Shown: positions 59,989 to 64,000 of the stretch, in pieces
Layout: every line of letters begins with the position of its first letter
Numbering within the stretch: position 1 is the first letter of the stretch
NCBI RefSeq assembly: GCF_049472135.1
Contig: NZ_JBMOVV010000005.1
Span: forward strand, 124,001 to 188,000
Length of the DNA stretch: 64,000 bases
DNA from: Arcobacter_B sp049472135
GTDB taxonomy: Bacteria > Campylobacterota > Campylobacteria > Campylobacterales > Arcobacteraceae
Reading direction: 5' to 3'
The notes under the pieces: model-generated
The model's input: only the letters and a program-made list of their open reading frames with translations
Database searches by the model: none
Told to the model about the DNA's origin: nothing
Program-made: the position numbers and the translations under genes

Positions 59989-61164
59989 TTAATTTTTCCT
60001 TAAATTAAAAACCAATCTTTTAAATTCTTCTCCTCTTTGTTTATAAGATGAAAATTGATCAAGCGAGGCAGCCGATGGAGACAGCATTCCTAGACTATTT
60101 TCATTATGATTTTTATTTATTAAATTTACTGCGTTTTCTAGGATTTCACACTTATTTGCTGTGATTTTATACTCTTTTGCAAGTAAAAGTAGTCTATTTG
60201 TATTAGTTCCTATTGCATAAATTGTAATATTTAGGTCTTTTATATATTCAAAAAGAGGTTTTAAATCTGCACCTTTGTCATCTCCACCTAATATTATATG
60301 GATATTTTTATCAGAATAAGGTTTAATTGCATTTATAGTAGCATCTACATTTGTAGCTTTACTATCATCTATCCACAGCCTATTCATATTATCTTCAAAC
60401 TCTTCAACTTTATGCTTATCTACAATAAAAGTATTAATACTTTCATAATCTATTTCATCAAAAACTATCTTTTTAGCACATAATGCAAGAAGTGCATCTA
60501 ATAAGAATGGCTCTTTAAATTTAATTTTGTTTTTATCAATATGAAATTTTTCACATAAGTCATCACTATTTTTATATGTAATAAGTGTTGCTTTTGTTTC
60601 AATATCTTTAAACTCATAGGGTATTATTGCTATTTCCCCTTCGCTCATCATAGTTATGGGTTTTAATTTAGCTTTTTTATATTCTTTGTATGATCCATGC
60701 CATGATATATGATCTTCAGATATAGGTAATAATAAATATAGATTTGGTTTTGCTTTATTTGTATAATGAAAAGTAAAAGAAGATGTTTCTAAAATCCAAA
60801 TTGAACTATCTAGATTTAAATTTGAAACTGGTGTACCAATATTCCCACCATATTGGCTTCCTTTTTCTTTTAATATATGTTGACACATTTGAGTAGTAGT
60901 TGTTTTTCCATTTGTTCCACTAATCCAAATTGAAAAAGGCATATCATTAGCAAATAAATCATAATCACTTACAATATTCTTTGAAGATTTAATCATTTCA
61001 TTAAAAGGTGGTATACCAGGACTAACTACTGTTAGTTCATTACTATTTTTATCATATTCACTAAAATCACTATCATCATATAAAATAGAGTTTGGGAATT
61101 TGTTTTTGATTGCTTGAGCTGTTAAGCCTTTACCTAACACTCTTATTCTTTGATTATAATCCAT
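59989..61164 (-). CDS. murD: UDP-N-acetylmuramoylalanine--D-glutamate ligase
   Basis: 391 aa, somewhat short for MurD. Adds D-Glu to UDP-MurNAc-L-Ala in the cytoplasm. ATP-binding WISGTNGKTTTTQM (about 81-94), GGNIGTPV, DSKATNVDAT and IILGGDDKGADL are Mur-ligase motifs, the last characteristic of MurD. It starts 3 bp after the mraY stop. Confidence 0.95.
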   Translation of the reverse strand: MDYNQRIRVLGKGLTAQAIKNKFPNSILYDDSDFSEYDKNSNELTVVSPGIPPFNEMIKSSKNIVSDYDLFANDMPFSIWISGTNGKTTTTQMCQHILKEKGSQYGGNIGTPVSNLNLDSSIWILETSSFTFHYTNKAKPNLYLLLPISEDHISWHGSYKEYKKAKLKPITMMSEGEIAIIPYEFKDIETKATLITYKNSDDLCEKFHIDKNKIKFKEPFLLDALLALCAKKIVFDEIDYESINTFIVDKHKVEEFEDNMNRLWIDDSKATNVDATINAIKPYSDKNIHIILGGDDKGADLKPLFEYIKDLNITIYAIGTNTNRLLLLAKEYKITANKCEILENAVNLINKNHNENSLGMLSPSAASLDQFSSYKQRGEEFKRLVFNLRKN

Positions 61165-61167
61165 TAT

Positions 61168-62280
61168 TTACCTAATTTTTAAACTCATTAAAGCTAAAAG
61201 ATTTGTCATAAAAGAGATTATCCAGAATCTAACAATAATCTTATTCTCTTTCCAACCTTTTTCTTCAAAATGATGATGTATTGGTGCCATTAAGAAAACT
61301 CTTTTTTGTCTTAATTTATATGAACCAACCTGTAAGATTACGGAAACTGTTTCTAAGACAAAAATAAATCCTATTAAAAGTAATAAGATTTCAGACTTAG
61401 CAACAACAGCCATATATCCCATAAATGCTCCAATTGGCAATGAGCCACTATCACCCATAAATACTTGTGCTGGATGAGAGTTAAACCATAAGAAAGCTAT
61501 AAGTGCTCCTGAAATAGCTGCACCCATTACTGCTAATTCTCCTGCTATTTGTATATTAGGAAGTAATAAATATCCTGCAATAATTGCATGTCCTGTTACG
61601 TAAACTAAAGCTGATAATGTAAAAAATGCCATTATAGATGGAACTGTAGCTAATCCATCCAATCCATCAGTTAAATTAACAGCATTAGATGTAGCAACTA
61701 AAACAAGTACCCAAAATGCAAGTGAAAATAATCCCATATCAAATAATGGAAGTTTATAAAATGGTGTATAAAGTGTAGTTGTATGTTCATAAAAATATAG
61801 AACCAAAACTACTAATACAGCACTTAATATCTGCAATACAAGTTTACCTCTAGCACTTAAACCAGCATCATTCTTGTCATTTGATATTTTTGAATAGTCA
61901 TCTTGTATTCCAATTAATGAGAATAAACCAATAGTAAGTAGACCACCTACAATATAAAAATTGTTAAGCTTTGCAGTTAATAAAGTAGCAATAATTGTTG
62001 CAAAAATAAAAACTACTCCTCCCATAGTTGGAGTACCAACTTTTCCCTTATGTGATTCAGGAGCTAAGTCATAAATAGGTTGAGAAGCTTTTTTTGATTT
62101 TGCCCAAGTGATGAACTTTGGCAATAAATACATTGTGAGTAAAAAAGCAATAAAAAAACTAATACCAGCTCTAACTGATATATATTGAAAGATATTAATA
62201 TCTAGATGTCTATAAAACCAATAAAACAATCTTAAACCTTCATTTTGTACTAATGCAGTATTAATGTTTTCAGCAAACAT
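61168..62280 (-). CDS. mraY: Phospho-N-acetylmuramoyl-pentapeptide transferase
   Basis: 370 aa with about ten membrane helices; makes lipid I. SHKGKVGTPTMGGVVFI, the GIQDDYSK aspartates, NAVNLTDGLDGLA and the closing APIHHHFEEKGWKE are MraY signatures. ATG 62280 has AGGA at short spacing, and the N-terminus is about 15 residues longer than in many MraY, so the start could be lower. Operon with murD. Confidence 0.95.
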   Translation of the reverse strand: MFAENINTALVQNEGLRLFYWFYRHLDINIFQYISVRAGISFFIAFLLTMYLLPKFITWAKSKKASQPIYDLAPESHKGKVGTPTMGGVVFIFATIIATLLTAKLNNFYIVGGLLTIGLFSLIGIQDDYSKISNDKNDAGLSARGKLVLQILSAVLVVLVLYFYEHTTTLYTPFYKLPLFDMGLFSLAFWVLVLVATSNAVNLTDGLDGLATVPSIMAFFTLSALVYVTGHAIIAGYLLLPNIQIAGELAVMGAAISGALIAFLWFNSHPAQVFMGDSGSLPIGAFMGYMAVVAKSEILLLLIGFIFVLETVSVILQVGSYKLRQKRVFLMAPIHHHFEEKGWKENKIIVRFWIISFMTNLLALMSLKIR

Positions 62281-62295
62281 ATTCCTACATTTTGA

Positions 62296-62301
62296 TATAA
62301 T
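62296..62301 (+). promoter_or_regulatory. -10 element for gpmI
   Basis: TATAAT in TTTTGATATAATCC, 44 bp before the gpmI start, in the 64-bp divergent gap with mraY. Confidence 0.5.
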
Positions 62302-62344
62302 CCATGCGATTATATTATATTATAGTTTTTAAAAGGTTTAAACA

Positions 62345-63820
62345 ATGGCAAACAAGACAATTCTAATAATTACAGATGGTATTGGACATAACGACTCTAA
62401 TGAGTATAATGCATTTGCAAATGCTAATACTCCAACATATGATTATTTATTTGAAAATGTACCTTATTCTTATATTCACACTTATGGTAAACATGTAGGG
62501 TTACCTGATGGACAAATGGGAAATTCTGAAGTGGGACATATGACAATTGGTAGTGGTAGAACTTTATATCAAGATTTAGTAAAAATTAATATTGCATTAG
62601 AAGATAATACTTTAAAAGATAATGAAATATTAAATACTACATTAAATAGTTCAAATAATATTCATTTAGTTGGTTTATTAAGTGATGGTGGTGTTCATTC
62701 TCATATTAATCATATAATTGGAATTGCCAAAATTGCTAAAAACAGTGGTAAAAAAGTTTATATACACATGATTACAGATGGTAGAGATGTTGCTCCTGAT
62801 TGTGCAAGTAAATATGTTCAACAAATTATAGATATTTGTGATGAAGATATTAAAATTGCAACAATTGCAGGAAGATATTACTCAATGGATAGAGATCAAA
62901 GATGGGACAGAGTTCAAAAAGGTCACGATGCAATGGCATTAGGTTTACCAAAAACTACAAAATCTCCACTTGATTATATTAAAGATTCATATAGTGAAGA
63001 TATTTTTGATGAATTTATATTACCATGTGCTTTTGAAGGTTACAATGGTTTAAAAGAGAATGATGGAATTATTTTCTGTAATTTTAGAAGTGATAGAATG
63101 AGAGAATTATCATCAGCATTAGGTGATGAAAACTTTTCAGCATTTCCAAGATTTGCAAATAAACTAAATCTTGCAACAATGACATCATATGATAAGAATC
63201 TTCCTTTACCAGTACTTTTCCCTAAAGAGTCTCCAAAAAATACTTTAGCAGAAGTAATTTCAAATGCTGGATTAAATCAACTTCATACTGCTGAAACTGA
63301 AAAATATGCTCATGTTACATTCTTCTTTAACGGTGGTGTTGAAGAACCTGTATTAAATGAAAGCAGAGTTTTAATCCCTTCTCCTAATGTTGCCACATAT
63401 GATTTACAACCTGAAATGTCAGCACCTGAAGTTGGAGATACTGTTAGAAAAGCAATGGATGAAGAGACTGATTTTGTAGTTGTAAACTTTGCAAATGGAG
63501 ATATGGTAGGACATACAGGTGTTTATGATGCTGGAATTAAAGCTGTTGAAGCTGTAGATAAAGAACTTGGACTTATTATTGAAAAAGCAAAAGAGAAAGA
63601 TTATAATATTGTTTTAACATCAGATCATGGAAATTGTGAAATGATGAGAGACAAAGATGGAAATACTCTTACAAATCATACAGTTGGAGATGTATTCTGT
63701 TTTGTGATTGCTAAAGATATAAAAGAAGTAAAAAATGGTAGCTTAAATAATATTGCACCTACTGTTTTAAAACTTATGAATTTAGACATTCCAAAAGAAA
63801 TGGATGAGGCATTAGTTTAA
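62345..63820 (+). CDS. gpmI: 2,3-bisphosphoglycerate-independent phosphoglycerate mutase
   Basis: 491 aa glycolytic enzyme using two Mn ions. LIITDGIGHND opens the metal site, the catalytic Ser is in GQMGNSEVGHMTIGSGR, followed by DGRDVAP, GRYYSMDRDQRWDR, NFRSDRMRELS and LTSDHGNCEMM. AAGG precedes the ATG. Divergent from mraY. Confidence 0.98.
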   Translation: MANKTILIITDGIGHNDSNEYNAFANANTPTYDYLFENVPYSYIHTYGKHVGLPDGQMGNSEVGHMTIGSGRTLYQDLVKINIALEDNTLKDNEILNTTLNSSNNIHLVGLLSDGGVHSHINHIIGIAKIAKNSGKKVYIHMITDGRDVAPDCASKYVQQIIDICDEDIKIATIAGRYYSMDRDQRWDRVQKGHDAMALGLPKTTKSPLDYIKDSYSEDIFDEFILPCAFEGYNGLKENDGIIFCNFRSDRMRELSSALGDENFSAFPRFANKLNLATMTSYDKNLPLPVLFPKESPKNTLAEVISNAGLNQLHTAETEKYAHVTFFFNGGVEEPVLNESRVLIPSPNVATYDLQPEMSAPEVGDTVRKAMDEETDFVVVNFANGDMVGHTGVYDAGIKAVEAVDKELGLIIEKAKEKDYNIVLTSDHGNCEMMRDKDGNTLTNHTVGDVFCFVIAKDIKEVKNGSLNNIAPTVLKLMNLDIPKEMDEALV

Positions 63821-63826
63821 TCTATT

Positions 63827-64000
63827 ATGTTGAATATTGATATTAATAAACTAAAAATTTCTTACAAAGATAATACATTAGTTGATATTGCATTTAATAT
63901 CAATAGTTCAACAGCACTAATTGGAGAAAGTGGTAGTGGAAAGTCATTGACTTTAAAAAGTATTTTAAATTTACTACCACAAAGTTTAAATATTGAAAAA
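63827..64000 (+). CDS. ABC transporter ATP-binding protein (partial, N-terminus only)
   Basis: 58 codons from ATG 63827 to the window edge, 6 bp after the gpmI stop. Walker A is LIGESGSGKSLTLKSILNL, the form seen in peptide/nickel (Dpp/Opp/Nik) ATPases. The substrate cannot be judged from this part. Confidence 0.8.
   Translation, partial: MLNIDINKLKISYKDNTLVDIAFNINSSTALIGESGSGKSLTLKSILNLLPQSLNIEK

Overview
The window is AT-rich bacterial chromosome from a Campylobacterota member, most like Arcobacter and its relatives. Support: separate rpoB and rpoC genes that overlap by 11 bp (they are fused in Helicobacter and Wolinella), the gene order tRNA(Phe,Thr,Tyr,Gly)-tuf-rpmG-tRNA(Trp)-secE-nusG-rplKAJL-rpoBC, and very A/T-biased codon use. 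The species cannot be fixed from the sequence alone.

Layout. 1-2998: the rpsL-rpsG-fusA operon on the minus strand, with fusA cut by the window edge. 3034-10888: ordinary chromosome with a MerR regulator divergent from a DUF2798/GNAT pair, YaiI and YwbE, a PAS-PAS-GGDEF cyclase, a DUF2971 protein and an ECF-type nickel/cobalt importer (nikKMLQO). 10976-11596: an apparently domesticated IS1595-like gene. 44291-64000: a YciI protein, an EAL protein, the rpoBC/ribosomal/tuf operon with five tRNA genes, murD, mraY, gpmI and the start of an ABC ATPase gene.

11580-44326 is an integrated element of about 32.7 kb. It is bounded by an identical 36-bp direct repeat made from the overlapping 3' ends of two convergent chromosomal genes, so neither gene is broken. 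A DUF4102-type tyrosine integrase (42906-44135) lies just inside the right repeat, and short TACCTGA motifs that could be integrase arm sites occur near both ends. From the left it carries: an XRE/AlpA switch with repeated TGCATAT operators and an unknown four-gene operon; a second tyrosine recombinase; small membrane proteins; a KAP-family NTPase; several pseudogene scraps; a 3' half of a tRNA-Leu that looks like an old attachment site; a cluster of integron-type gene cassettes without an integron integrase, including one near-complete Vibrio-type attC behind a Ser/Thr kinase gene; a serine recombinase with small membrane genes; an isolated Cas9 N-terminus; and a ten-gene minus-strand operon.

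That operon runs hsdM - fic - hsdS - prrC - hsdR - (membrane protein) - yfbU - HNH protein - YaaW-like membrane protein - 325-aa protein. The first five are a type IC restriction-modification system guarded by the tRNA-Lys anticodon nuclease PrrC, plus a Fic protein. The last five are joined to it by overlaps or gaps of a few bases and are the best candidate in the window for an undescribed defence module. The kinase, PIN-domain and KAP genes are further candidate defence functions, so the element reads as a mobile defence island built from several older elements.
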